Source of the DNA: Aggregatilineales bacterium | GTDB lineage: Bacteria; Chloroflexota; Anaerolineae; Aggregatilineales; Phototrophicaceae | Assembly (NCBI GenBank): GCA_029975765.1 | Contig: JARKOK010000083.1 | Span: 1-36,596 of the forward strand | Reading direction: 5' to 3' | Length of the DNA: 36,596 bases | Shown here: positions 1-9,760 of the stretch, piece by piece | Layout: every line of letters starts with the position of its first letter | Numbering within the stretch: position 1 is the first letter of the stretch | The notes under the pieces: generated by a model | What the model was told of the DNA's origin: nothing | Seen by the model: the letters and a program-made list of their open reading frames with translations, nothing else | Database searches by the model: none | Position numbers and translations under genes: made by a program

Positions 1-4
1 CGTA

Positions 5-24
5 GGGCGCACCAACGTGCGCCC
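5..24. repeat. GC-rich inverted repeat GGGCGCAC-CAAC-GTGCGCCC (REP-like)
   Basis: Perfect 8-bp arms around CAAC; GTAGGG prefix resembles the palindrome at 20521-20547. Confidence 0.6.
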
Positions 25-48
25 ACCTGTCCCCCTTGCGTCTGCGCC

Positions 49-234
49 TTACGTCAGGCTGCCGATCAGCCACACGATTCCCGCCGTAACCAGCAGGACG
101 GCGGTGCTCATCGGCGCGAATGAGCACACGGCGCGATACCCGAGACTGGATTTTTTGGGGGCGCTGCGGCGTGGCAGCACGGTGATGATCGCGGCCAAAG
201 CGAACATAACAGCAACGATTGTGGCGATGCTCAT
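49..234 (-). CDS. small hydrophobic (two-TM) membrane protein
   Basis: 61 aa, two hydrophobic segments, AGAGGAAA RBS-like sequence upstream of ATG at 234. Confidence 0.55.
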   Translation of the reverse strand: MSIATIVAVMFALAAIITVLPRRSAPKKSSLGYRAVCSFAPMSTAVLLVTAGIVWLIGSLT

Positions 235-455
235 GGTGATTTTCCTCTTTCTGCGGTTATCCCCGGCAGTGGGTGCCTGAGCGCGGGATTGGTCGCCTGT
301 CAGCCGATGCAGGCTTTTCCCGGCGAGTTGTGTCTGTTTCTAATACGCATCGTGAACGACAAAGTTGCACAGTCAGCCCGGATAAGAGGGTTCTCGAACG
401 GATTAATTACTGATGCCCCGAAAGACCTTGTTCCCAATCTCTCAGGGAAACCCTC

Positions 456-500
456 TTGACAAACTAATGTAATTAGTTTATAGTCTAATTGTGTTAGTTT
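456..500 (+). promoter_or_regulatory. Sigma70-like promoter TTGACA-N17-TATAGT with two CTAA-N5-TTAG operator-like sites
   Basis: TTGACA 456-461, TATAGT 479-484; AAACTAATGTAATTAGTTT 461-479 (8-bp perfect arms) and CTAATTGTGTTAG 485-497. Confidence 0.75.
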
Positions 501-514
501 TGAGGAGTAAAACC

Positions 515-1243
515 ATGCGCGTCCAGACTCACGGGAACAACCTTATCCAGCTCACCCGCTATACTGCCTTCAACTGCTTTCTCGTTCGTGAAGCTGACGG
601 TTTCACATTGGTAGATACCGGTATGGGCGGATCGGAACACGCCATTATCCAGGCGGCTCGTAAGCTTGGCGCGCCGATCCGACGTATCCTCCTGACACAT
701 GCCCATGTGGATCATGTGGGATCACTTGACGCGCTGCACGCCTTGCTGCCGGATGCTGAAGTAGCCATCTCCACCCGCGATGCTCGCTTTCTGACCGGCG
801 ACCGCAGCCTGGATCACGATGAGCCGCAGACCCCTTTACGCGGCGGTTATCCGGTATGCACCACGCAGCCAACCCGCCTGCTCGCCGCAGGGGATCGAAT
901 TGGCTCGCTGGAAGTCATCGCCAGTCCCGGCCACACACCCGGCCATCTCAGCTTTTTCGATCACCGTGATGGTACGCTGATTGCCGGCGACGCCTTCAGC
1001 ACGAAAGCGGGCATTTCGACAGGTGGCACGCTGCGGCGGCTGTTCCCCTTCCCCGCTATGGCAACCTGGAACAAACCGCTAGCAATCGCCAGCGCCGAAG
1101 CACTGCGGAACTGGCAGCCGGCGCGGTTAGCCGTAGGTCATGGAGCGGTTCTGGACAATCCGGCAGCGGCTATGGAACGTGCGATTGCCGAAGCTCGACG
1201 CCATATCAAAAGCAGCGATTATGCCCCCCAGAAAGCATATTGA
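515..1243 (+). CDS. MBL-fold metallo-hydrolase
   Basis: LLTHAHVDHVGS (HxHxDH), SPGHTPGHLSFF, LIAGDAF motifs; ATG at 515 follows gaggag RBS. Confidence 0.9.
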   Translation: MRVQTHGNNLIQLTRYTAFNCFLVREADGFTLVDTGMGGSEHAIIQAARKLGAPIRRILLTHAHVDHVGSLDALHALLPDAEVAISTRDARFLTGDRSLDHDEPQTPLRGGYPVCTTQPTRLLAAGDRIGSLEVIASPGHTPGHLSFFDHRDGTLIAGDAFSTKAGISTGGTLRRLFPFPAMATWNKPLAIASAEALRNWQPARLAVGHGAVLDNPAAAMERAIAEARRHIKSSDYAPQKAY

Positions 1244-1802
1244 CCGGCAGCGGGTGCTGGAAGTGAGTATTGCCCTGGCCGATGCTCACGGCTTTGAAGC
1301 TGTGACATTGGCCGGGGTAGCCGATCAGCTTGGCATCCGCATTCCCTCTCTGTACAACCACATCTCCGGCCTGCCTGGCCTCCGGCACGATATGACCCTG
1401 TGGGGGCTGAGCCAGCTTGCCGAATGTCTGCGGCGCGCGGCAGTCGGCAAAGCCGGTGAAACCGGAATCATCAGCCTGGCACATGCCTATCGGGCGTTTG
1501 CCCAGTCGCATCCCGGCATCTACAGCGCCACCCTGCGCGCAGCCACACCTGACGAACCCGATCTGGCTGCCGCCGGACAGGAAGTGCTGGATGTCGTGCT
1601 GGCAGTGTTGCAGCCGTATGGCTTCAGTCCCGATGATACGCTGCATATCGTGCGCAGCCTGCGGAGTCTGCTGCATGGCTTTGTTGATCTGGAGATTGCC
1701 GGCGGTTTCGGGCTGGCGCTGGATCGAGATGAGAGTTTTCAGCGGCTAATCCGGCTGTTTATACACGGACTGAGCGCGAACTACCCTCCTGCTTCCCCCT
1801 GA
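1221..1802 (+). CDS. TetR/AcrR family transcriptional regulator with WHG-like C-terminal domain
   Basis: N-terminal HTH (VTLAGVADQLGIRIPSLYNHISGLPGLRHDM); ATG at 1221 overlaps the MBL stop, suggesting translational coupling. Confidence 0.85.
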   Translation: MPPRKHIDRQRVLEVSIALADAHGFEAVTLAGVADQLGIRIPSLYNHISGLPGLRHDMTLWGLSQLAECLRRAAVGKAGETGIISLAHAYRAFAQSHPGIYSATLRAATPDEPDLAAAGQEVLDVVLAVLQPYGFSPDDTLHIVRSLRSLLHGFVDLEIAGGFGLALDRDESFQRLIRLFIHGLSANYPPASP

Positions 1803-1911
1803 AGCCCGCGCCGGCTGAAGTCGGTGATCCGGACCTTTCGCCCAATTTCGTTGCATTTTCTGTTAAGCGCGGTACCGGGCATCAAGGTTGGGAGTCCGGT
1901 CAGAATCTGAC

Positions 1912-1940
1912 GCAGGGGAGGGTTTCAGACCCTCCCCTGC
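1912..1940. terminator. Hairpin between convergent genes
   Basis: GCAGGGGAGGGT-TTCAG-ACCCTCCCCTGC, perfect 12-bp arms, between TetR and ABC SBP genes. Confidence 0.75.
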
Positions 1941-1948
1941 TGTTTACC

Positions 1949-3553
1949 TTATTGTGAGTAGTAGATACGTGCCGGGTACTTAATGCCGGTCAGGAATGTG
2001 CCGTTAATCTCAGCCGCTTCCAGGTTCAGATCGGAGCGATAGACGTAAACACCGATAGGCTGGAAGATCGGGATCATCGGCAGGTCTTGCCAGAGCAGGG
2101 CATCCGCTTCGCGGTAGATGGCATACCGCGCGTCGGGATCGGTTTCGGTACGCCCCTGCTGGAACAGGTCAATCACCGCCTGATTGTTGTAGGCGAAGAA
2201 ACCGGTTTCACTGGCGAGATAGTTACGATAGTGATCCGGTTCCGGCCCGAACAAGCCCCAGCCGCCCAGGAACGCATCATAGGGTTTCTCGACCGAGCTG
2301 TTCTCGTACAGTTCTTCGTTGATGATGGCCGTGTCCAGCGGTGTCAGATCAACCTTCACGCCGAGTGCCTGCCAGTTGTCATACACAATCGGCGCGATGC
2401 CCTGCATGAGCGACCACGAACCCAGATAAATGACCCGCAGTGACAGTTCCGTCCCATCTTTATCCAGGATGCCGTTGCCATCGCTGTCAGTCCAACCGGC
2501 TTCAGCCAGCAGTTGTTTGGCTTCATCGGGGTTGAAAGGATACTGGGTATTGCGCCCCGCCTCATAGACGAAGACTGACTTGTTGAACACCGAGTCGGCC
2601 AGAACGCCGTTGCCGGCAGCCACCGCGTCAATGACCGCCTGGCGATTCAGGCCGATAGCTAAGGCACGACGAACCGCCGGATCGCTGACCGGCGCGCTTT
2701 GTACGTTGAAACCAACATACCGCATCAGATCACGCGGCGCCTTGGTAATGGCAAAATTGGGATTATCCTGGAACGGCGTCAGGTCTGCCCCGTCAATCCG
2801 GGCAAAATCAACCTCACCGGCCAGCAGGGCATTCGCCACGTTATTCACACCCTCGACGAAGCGCACGACGATGCGGTCAATGCAGGGCGCGCCGCGCCAG
2901 TAATCAGGGTTGGCTTCCAGAATGACGTTTTCGCCCGTATTCCAGGCGGCAAACTTGAACGGCCCGGTGGTGATGGGCGCGGTGTTATAGGGAGCATCAA
3001 TCATGTTCAGGCTGTCAAAAACATGCGCGGGAACAATCGGGATGCCCAGCGCCGTCAGAACCGTCGCGTCGGGCTGCTTGAGAATAACCTTGAAGGTATG
3101 GTCATCCACCACTTCAAACTGGAAGGGTTCGCCATTTTGCAGCAGATTGGATCGCCAGTCAATCGCGTTTTCTTCCAGCAGCACGGCGTTATAGGTGAAC
3201 AGAACATCTTCGGCAGTAAAGGGTTCACCATCATGCCACTTTACCCCCTGCCGCAAATTGAAGGTATATTCCAGGTTATCGTCGGACACCGTCCAGCTTT
3301 CGGCCAGCGCGGGTTCGATCTCATCACCCCAGTTTTCGCCGCCCAGAATCAGGGGTTCGGCCATAAAAGTGACAACTGATAGACTGTCGCCATCGTTGGC
3401 GTACAGGCCGCTCAGCGTGCGCGGGTCAGCATTCGACGTGACGACCATCGTCCCGCCGGTTTGCGGGCAGGTGAAAGTGTCATCCTGAGCTACGGTCACG
3501 GTTGCCGCTGTCAGCAGCAGCAGGCAGATTAGCAATAAACGCAGGTGTTTCAT
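1949..3553 (-). CDS. ABC transporter substrate-binding protein, peptide/nickel/dipeptide type (SBP_bac_5)
   Basis: Signal peptide; LAESWTVSDDNLEYTFNLRQGVKWHDGEPFTAEDVLFTYN signature. Confidence 0.93.
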   Translation of the reverse strand: MKHLRLLLICLLLLTAATVTVAQDDTFTCPQTGGTMVVTSNADPRTLSGLYANDGDSLSVVTFMAEPLILGGENWGDEIEPALAESWTVSDDNLEYTFNLRQGVKWHDGEPFTAEDVLFTYNAVLLEENAIDWRSNLLQNGEPFQFEVVDDHTFKVILKQPDATVLTALGIPIVPAHVFDSLNMIDAPYNTAPITTGPFKFAAWNTGENVILEANPDYWRGAPCIDRIVVRFVEGVNNVANALLAGEVDFARIDGADLTPFQDNPNFAITKAPRDLMRYVGFNVQSAPVSDPAVRRALAIGLNRQAVIDAVAAGNGVLADSVFNKSVFVYEAGRNTQYPFNPDEAKQLLAEAGWTDSDGNGILDKDGTELSLRVIYLGSWSLMQGIAPIVYDNWQALGVKVDLTPLDTAIINEELYENSSVEKPYDAFLGGWGLFGPEPDHYRNYLASETGFFAYNNQAVIDLFQQGRTETDPDARYAIYREADALLWQDLPMIPIFQPIGVYVYRSDLNLEAAEINGTFLTGIKYPARIYYSQ

Positions 3554-3689
3554 CACAGGTTTCCTCGTAGAGCTAAAAATAAAATGGTAGCGGCGATAAG
3601 ATGAGATGAAGCGTCAGTGACACCCATCTCCTGAGACAAGGGAGGTTAACGTTTAGTCACAACACAACATCGGACATCTCCAATCTGTC

Positions 3690-4571
3690 TTAACGGCGCG
3701 TGCGCGGATCAAGCGCATCCCGCAAGCCATCGCCCACAAAATTGAACGACAGCACAATCAATGAGATCGTCAGGCCGGGCACGACCCACATCCACCAGGC
3801 GGTGCGTACCCACTGCTGCGCCTCTTGCAGCATATTACCAAGGCTGGCATTGGGGGGCGGCACGCCCAACCCCAGGAAACTTAAAGCCGATTCGGTCAGG
3901 ATCGCGTTCGGAATTGCCAGCGTGGTAGCGACCACAATCGCCGAGAGGGTATTAGGCAGCAGATACATACCCATCAGGCGCAGATGGGATGCGCCAATCG
4001 CCTGCGCCGCGATCACAAATTCCTGCTGCTTCAGGGACAGAATTTGCGCGCGTACCAGACGCGCGACCGTCATCCAGTTGAGTACGCCAATCGCCACGAT
4101 CAGCGCGGGTAGCGAACCACCCAGAATACCGGCCACGATCAGCAGCAGCATAAACGCAGGCACCGCCAGAAAAACATCGGTGATCCGCATCAGCAGATTA
4201 TCGAGCCAACCGCCCACATAACCGGCCAGCGTGCCAACCGTCACGCCGATAATGAGTTGAAACAGTACGGCTGTCACGCCGACAAATAACGAAATCCGCA
4301 GGCTGCTGATTGTACGCGACAGATAATCCCGTCCATAATTGTCGGTGCCGAACGCATACAGCGTCGAGGGTGGCTGCGGCCTGCCCCCGGCATAGTCGGT
4401 ATTGGTCGCGTTGGGGTCATACGGCATAACCTGGGCTGCGAAGATCGCTGTCAGGCTGAATATGAGCAGCAGCCCCAGGCTCAAAATTGCCAGTTTATGC
4501 CGCCGGAAGGTGCGCCAGATGAGCGCGCGATACCCCGGTCGGGTTTCCAGTGAAGCGAATTTAGTGGTCAT
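3690..4571 (-). CDS. ABC transporter permease, DppC type
   Basis: MTTKFAS...; FGTDNYGRDYLSR and EALSFLGLG-like (ESALSFLGLGVPPPNASLGNML) motifs; start overlaps upstream permease stop. Confidence 0.92.
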   Translation of the reverse strand: MTTKFASLETRPGYRALIWRTFRRHKLAILSLGLLLIFSLTAIFAAQVMPYDPNATNTDYAGGRPQPPSTLYAFGTDNYGRDYLSRTISSLRISLFVGVTAVLFQLIIGVTVGTLAGYVGGWLDNLLMRITDVFLAVPAFMLLLIVAGILGGSLPALIVAIGVLNWMTVARLVRAQILSLKQQEFVIAAQAIGASHLRLMGMYLLPNTLSAIVVATTLAIPNAILTESALSFLGLGVPPPNASLGNMLQEAQQWVRTAWWMWVVPGLTISLIVLSFNFVGDGLRDALDPRTRR

Positions 4572-5532
4572 AACGAATCCGAGGGTCGGCCCAGGCATAC
4601 GCAATATCAGCCAGCAGGTTGCCAAACACAATCAGCAGAGCGGATAACATCGTAACGGCCATGATGACCGGATAATCGCGCCCGGAGACAGCCGTCACCC
4701 CCAACCGGCCAATCCCCGGCCAGCTAAAAATCGTCTCCGTGATATAGGCTCCCGTTACGATATTCGGTACGGAAATGCCCACCAGCGTAATCATGGGAAT
4801 CAAGGCATTTCGTAAGGCATGAACGAGCATAATCCGCCGCCGCTTAAGCCCTTTGCCATGCGCGGTGCGCATGTAGTCCTCATTCAGCACATCCAGCAGC
4901 GCCGAACGTTGATAACGTGACAGTGAGGCAATCTGCGCCAGGCTCAGCACGATGGTGGGTAAGATCATGTGATGCGCTACATCCAGAAAAGCGGCAAAAC
5001 CCTCGTAGGTCTCGCGCACCGACGTCATGCCAGACGCAGGAAACCAGCCCAGTTGAATGGCAAACACCTGCAATAACAGCAGCGCCGACCAGAAAACCGG
5101 AATGGAAATACCAACGAGCGCCAGCGTGCTGACGACATAATCCAGCAGCGTATAACGGTACAGCGCCGAAATCACACCGATTGGCACCGCCAGCACCAGC
5201 GCCAGAATCAGGGCGCTGCCGCTGAGCAGCAGCGTATTGGGCAGGCGGTCGCCTACTTCCAGACTCACCGGGCGGCGCGTCCGCATCGAATAACCCAGAT
5301 CGCCGCTTAAGGTGCGTGTCAGCCAGCCCACATACCGCACATAGACCGGTTGATCCAACCCCAGACTGGTACGAACCTGCTCAATGTAGGCCGGGTCAGT
5401 CCCGCGTTCCGGGTCAATGTACATTTGCGCAGCATCTCCCGGCGCAATCTCAACGATACCGAACGTCAGCACCGAGATAATCAAAAGCAGCGGGATGGCC
5501 TGCACCATGCGCCGTAACACATACTGTCGCAT
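4561..5532 (-). CDS. ABC transporter permease, DppB type
   Basis: MRQYVLRRMVQAIPLLLIISVLTFG; PGDAA; YITETIFSWPGIGRLGV. Confidence 0.92.
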   Translation of the reverse strand: MRQYVLRRMVQAIPLLLIISVLTFGIVEIAPGDAAQMYIDPERGTDPAYIEQVRTSLGLDQPVYVRYVGWLTRTLSGDLGYSMRTRRPVSLEVGDRLPNTLLLSGSALILALVLAVPIGVISALYRYTLLDYVVSTLALVGISIPVFWSALLLLQVFAIQLGWFPASGMTSVRETYEGFAAFLDVAHHMILPTIVLSLAQIASLSRYQRSALLDVLNEDYMRTAHGKGLKRRRIMLVHALRNALIPMITLVGISVPNIVTGAYITETIFSWPGIGRLGVTAVSGRDYPVIMAVTMLSALLIVFGNLLADIAYAWADPRIRYDH

Positions 5533-5567
5533 AATCGCGTATGACTTCCTACCAGGCAGAACAACAT

Positions 5568-5590
5568 AAAAAATGCCCTGTAACCAGGGC
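5568..5590 (-). terminator. Intrinsic terminator/attenuator-like hairpin in leader of the dppB-type gene
   Basis: Minus strand GCCCTG-GTTA-CAGGGC-A-TTTTTT, about 40 nt upstream of ATG 5532. Confidence 0.7.
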
Positions 5591-5723
5591 TGAATCTCAT
5601 GAAACCAGCAGCGGCTTACCCCGGTTATGTCGTCTGATAGAATTTCCAACCGCAGGATTTAAGGGTGTTGCCGGATACCAGCATTTTGATAAAATTCCGC
5701 CACGTCTGCATCCATGTTGGCGG

Positions 5724-5753
5724 AGTATAGCAACGCCAGCCATGAGATGTCAA
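5724..5753 (-). promoter_or_regulatory. Sigma70-like promoter for the Dpp-type ABC operon
   Basis: Minus strand TTGACA (5753-5748) N18 TATACT (5729-5724). Confidence 0.65.
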
Positions 5754-5775
5754 AAAAAGAGGAGCCATTGGACTG

Positions 5776-6621
5776 ATGCTGGCAGCGGCGGATCATGACT
5801 ACATTGCAGACATCCTGGCGTGGCGACAAACAGAAGAAGATCGCCTGCGGGCCGAGGACGGCTGGCTTACGGTCGTCGGGTTGGAATGGATGCATGAAGG
5901 GGGAAATACAGTTGGCAGCGCCGCCGACCGTGATGTTGTCCTGCCAGTGCCGGATTTACCTGATCAAGTAGGCATAATCCATCTGGACAATGGTCATGTC
6001 ACGCTCGACGTGAGCACCGATGTACCCGTATTGGTGGATGGAGTCCCGGTTAAGCAGGCGGTGCTGCACGTTCAGCAGCCCAAAACGCCACCATCATATG
6101 TCAAAATCGGCTCAGTGACCTTTTTTGTCATCCAGCGCGGCGAGCGTTATGCTGTTCGTATCCGTGACGCCAACAGCGTCGCCCGCCGCACCTTTGGTGG
6201 ACGCTGCTGGTTTCCCGTTGACCCGGCTTATCGGGTAACGGCCCGGTTCACCGCGCACACCTCGGAACGTACCCTGGAGGTTGAGACTCCGCTGGGTACG
6301 CGGGTACAGCTTGTCAGTCCCGGAATGCTGGATTTTGAACTAAGGGGACAATCCCTGCGCGTTGACGCCTTCTGGGATGGCGACACCGAACACGGCCAGC
6401 AGTTGTGGCTGATCTTCCGGGATGCCACCAGCGGCCTTTCCACCTATGGCGCATCACGCTTTCTGAAAATCCCTCTGTTTGCTGACGGCACAGCCCTGAT
6501 AGATTTCAACCGTGCTTATCATCCACCCTGCGCTTTCACCCATTACGCCACCTGCCCCCTGCCCCCCCGCCAGAATATACTTCCTCTGGCCGTTGAGGCC
6601 GGTGAAAGGCTGCCTTCTTAA
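5776..6621 (+). CDS. DUF1684 domain-containing protein
   Basis: WRQTEEDRLRAEDGWLTVVGLEWM...; DFNRAYHPPCAFTHYATCPLPPRQNILPLAVEAGE. Confidence 0.9.
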   Translation: MLAAADHDYIADILAWRQTEEDRLRAEDGWLTVVGLEWMHEGGNTVGSAADRDVVLPVPDLPDQVGIIHLDNGHVTLDVSTDVPVLVDGVPVKQAVLHVQQPKTPPSYVKIGSVTFFVIQRGERYAVRIRDANSVARRTFGGRCWFPVDPAYRVTARFTAHTSERTLEVETPLGTRVQLVSPGMLDFELRGQSLRVDAFWDGDTEHGQQLWLIFRDATSGLSTYGASRFLKIPLFADGTALIDFNRAYHPPCAFTHYATCPLPPRQNILPLAVEAGERLPS

Positions 6622-6852
6622 CCCGCTGTACTCCACATACTGCCTCACCTGATATGATCATGATTGACAGGATAAACGGGGCTGGTGCATTTACGAAATT
6701 TATGCGACACTGAACTCTTTGTTCTGCCGAAGTGTGTGTTGTAATGTAACTCCGGTCGAATGCGTCGCTCAGGCGCATCCGGTCAACCGCTGAATAACGT
6801 TATAAACCTCTGGTTGATTGTGGCGCTCGTATAGTATTCAGGAGGCAGACTG

Positions 6853-8340
6853 ATGACTGTTCAATCCCCTGTACGGCAGCACATCACGCTCGACCCGGAA
6901 AACTGGTCAGAACTGCGTGAACTGGCACACCACATGCTGGATGATCTGCTCAGTTATATGGAAACCCTGCGCGAACGTCCGGTATGGCAGCCAGTGCCCG
7001 ATGCCGTGAAAGCGCGGCTGGCCGAACCTTTGCCAGCCCAACCGCAGCCGGTCGAGACCGTCTATCAGCAGTTTGCCGATGATGTGCTGCCCTACCCGAT
7101 GGGCAACACTCACCCGCGCTTCTGGGGCTGGGTGATGGGGGCGGGAACGCCGCTGGGCGTGCTGGCGGATATGCTGGCATCCGGTTTTAATCCCAATATG
7201 GGCGGTGGCGAACACGCTGCCAATTACCTGGAAGCACAGGTCATTGACTGGACGAAGCAGATGTTCGGCTTCCCGGCAGAAGCCAGTGGTTTGCTGGTCA
7301 GCGGCGGTTCGATGGCGAACCTGATAGGTCTGGCGGTGGCACGCCATGCTCAGTCCCACTTTAACTTCCGCCAGCAAGGACTCTTCGGCGCGCCGGCCCG
7401 GATGATGCTCTATTGCAGCGCCGAAACGCACAGTTCGGTGCAGCGGGCTGCCGAAGTGCTGGGACTGGGCGGAGACTCCATCCGCTCTATACCCGTAAAC
7501 GACCAGTTCCAGACCGATATTGGCGCGCTCGAAGCCGCCATCGCCGCCGACCGGTCGGCAGGCTTACAGCCCTTCTGCGTGGTTGGTACGGCAGGCACAA
7601 CCAACACCGGGGGCATGGATGATCTGAATCGTATGGCCGACATCTGCCAGCGCGAGGGTCTGTGGTTTCACGTAGATGGAGCCTTCGGCGCGTTCGCGGC
7701 CATCGCCCCTGACCTGAAACACCTGACTGCCGGCATTGAGCGAGCCGATTCACTGGCGTTCGACTGGCACAAATGGCCGCAGCTCCCGTTCGAAGTTGGC
7801 TGTGTTCTGGTGCGGGATGGGGCGATACAGCGCCAGACCTTCACGCTGCGTCCCGATTATCTCAAACATGAGGAGCGCGGGGTCGCCGGCGCGGATCTCT
7901 GGTTCAGCGACTACGGCGTCGAACTGTCACGCGGCTTTAAGGCGCTCAAGGTCTGGATGGCGCTCAAAGTGTACGGCGTGGAGCAGCTTGCCCGGCTGGT
8001 CGCACAGAATGTGGAACAGGCACGTTATTTCGGCCAGATGATAGCTGCCGCGCCAGAAATGGAATGCCTGGCGCCGGTGACACTCAATATCGTCTGTTTC
8101 CGCTATCATCCCGGCGGCTGGGATGAAAGCCGGCTGGACAGGCTTAACCACGAACTGCTGCTGCGCATCCAGGAAAGCGGGCTGGCGGTGATGACAGGAA
8201 CACGCATTGGCGGCAAATTCGCGCTGCGTGCCAGCATCACCAATCACCGCACCCGCTTCGAGGATATTGATCAGGTGCTCGCCGCTGTACAGCAGACCGG
8301 CAAAACGCTGGCCGAAGCGGAGGCGTATCCGGCGCTGTGA
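6853..8340 (+). CDS. PLP-dependent group II decarboxylase / aspartate aminotransferase-fold enzyme
   Basis: FGFPAEASGLLVSGGSMANLIGL; WFHVDGAFGA; SLAFDWHKWPQLPFEVG (PLP lysine); RBS caggagg. Confidence 0.92.
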   Translation: MTVQSPVRQHITLDPENWSELRELAHHMLDDLLSYMETLRERPVWQPVPDAVKARLAEPLPAQPQPVETVYQQFADDVLPYPMGNTHPRFWGWVMGAGTPLGVLADMLASGFNPNMGGGEHAANYLEAQVIDWTKQMFGFPAEASGLLVSGGSMANLIGLAVARHAQSHFNFRQQGLFGAPARMMLYCSAETHSSVQRAAEVLGLGGDSIRSIPVNDQFQTDIGALEAAIAADRSAGLQPFCVVGTAGTTNTGGMDDLNRMADICQREGLWFHVDGAFGAFAAIAPDLKHLTAGIERADSLAFDWHKWPQLPFEVGCVLVRDGAIQRQTFTLRPDYLKHEERGVAGADLWFSDYGVELSRGFKALKVWMALKVYGVEQLARLVAQNVEQARYFGQMIAAAPEMECLAPVTLNIVCFRYHPGGWDESRLDRLNHELLLRIQESGLAVMTGTRIGGKFALRASITNHRTRFEDIDQVLAAVQQTGKTLAEAEAYPAL

Positions 8341-8378
8341 TTCGCGCGGGCGTAGGCCCCTGCCCCATCCTATTACCA

Positions 8379-8417
8379 CAGGGCGACGAGGAACGGCGGT
8401 GTTCCGGCGTCGCCCTG
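8379..8417. terminator. Large hairpin between convergent genes
   Basis: CAGGGCGACG...GGAAC-loop-GTTCC...CGTCGCCCTG. Confidence 0.65.
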
Positions 8418-8461
8418 GTATGCCGAACTCATCGCTTTCCAGACGAGTTGGCTGCTCGCTC

Positions 8462-9745
8462 CTATCTGCCGCAGTATTGTCCGACAGCCTCCGCCAGCAG
8501 CGTATTATCATAAGTCCCACGCGCCAACGCCGGCGCATTACCCCGAACTTTACAGCGAGGTTGAGTCTGGGTAAGGTCCAGGGCGATCAGCAGACTGACG
8601 ACCGGCGCGGCGAAGGATGTTCCTGCCCGATATTGATCGTCGTCAAAACTGAACCACGCCCCCGGTACGCTGACATCCCCGTTATTGGAATGTAACCAGA
8701 ACCGCAGATCATTCCCTTCGTTAGCACTCACGCTGATAACCTCCGGCCACTGCGCCGGGTAGAAGGGTTTACGCTGCTTGAAGTTCCCGGATGAAGCGAC
8801 CGGTATGATTGTCAGATCGCGGGATTGGCGCAGGAAATCTCGCAGTGGGTCGGTTCCCAGCTTCGTGTTATTAAAAAGCTTCAGGATGCGCAGGTCTTGT
8901 GCCCGAAATTCCGGTTTTGCGGCGGACGGCGTAGGGGGTACGGGCGGCACACCGTCAATTCGTGCCTGCCCCGGCGCTGATGGAAGTGCCTTGCTGCGCG
9001 GAGTTTCTGCGCCGATGTCGGTCAGGCCGGCTTCATCAATGTACCCGATGCGTGAGTCCTTCAGGATCGCCTGAACGTTTCGTGCATTACCGCCCAGATG
9101 TTCAACCAGCGAACGGTTGGGATTGTTTCGCCGCGCCTGGATAAAATCAGAGTAGTTGAATCCCAGGCTTTCGTCAGCGCAGGGAATAAACACAAAACTC
9201 ATATTCAGTACAAACCGGCTGATCCCCTGCGCCGACAGTTCTGCCACAGCGGATTGTATTTCCGGCAGAATCAGATCAGACTGGTATCCGGCCTCGTCAG
9301 CAATATTCACCTGTTGCAGGGTGATCTGCCCGGCGATATTCCGGGGCAAATAGTCATGTAGCTGCTGGAACACCTGCCAGACCAGCCAACCATGCGAAGC
9401 CGGCAGGTCTCCACTTCCATCAGATGAAAAATCATCCACAATCAGAATCGCAACTGCTTCCGATCCCGGGCGGGCATAAGCTAAATTATCCAGAATCCAC
9501 GCTACGTCAGCGGCTAAACCCGCCGCCTCGATGTCCTCACCTTCCGGTGTCAGGCCATTATCACCGGTTTCACCCGCCGCGCCCGCCGTACCGCTGTAGG
9601 CTTGCCCTAAAATCTGATCGGGTGTCAGGGCACAGTTGGCCGCCGATGCCCGGCGGCCCTGCGCCCAGGCCGGGGCGAGACTCATGACAAAAACACAAAC
9701 TAAACCTATAAACCCCCAAAACAGTTTTTTGAACAGGATAGACAT
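8462..9745 (-). CDS. Secreted S8 (subtilisin-like) serine peptidase
   Basis: N-terminal signal peptide; Asp (AILIVDDFSS), His (ASHGWLVWQ), oxyanion Asn (ASSGNF), Ser (AGTSFAAPVVS) motifs. Confidence 0.87.
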   Translation of the reverse strand: MSILFKKLFWGFIGLVCVFVMSLAPAWAQGRRASAANCALTPDQILGQAYSGTAGAAGETGDNGLTPEGEDIEAAGLAADVAWILDNLAYARPGSEAVAILIVDDFSSDGSGDLPASHGWLVWQVFQQLHDYLPRNIAGQITLQQVNIADEAGYQSDLILPEIQSAVAELSAQGISRFVLNMSFVFIPCADESLGFNYSDFIQARRNNPNRSLVEHLGGNARNVQAILKDSRIGYIDEAGLTDIGAETPRSKALPSAPGQARIDGVPPVPPTPSAAKPEFRAQDLRILKLFNNTKLGTDPLRDFLRQSRDLTIIPVASSGNFKQRKPFYPAQWPEVISVSANEGNDLRFWLHSNNGDVSVPGAWFSFDDDQYRAGTSFAAPVVSLLIALDLTQTQPRCKVRGNAPALARGTYDNTLLAEAVGQYCGR

Positions 9746-9760
9746 CCGTTTGTCTCCTTT

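Noticed and set aside
2699-3379. Plus-strand 226-aa ORF opposite the peptide SBP
   Set aside because: Antisense shadow ORF; the SBP reading is unambiguous.
5541-5895. Small ORFs (5541-5798 +, 5659-5895 -) in the dppB/DUF1684 intergenic region as leader peptides
   Set aside because: They overlap the start of DUF1684 or the leader hairpins and have no RBS or residue run suggestive of a leader peptide.
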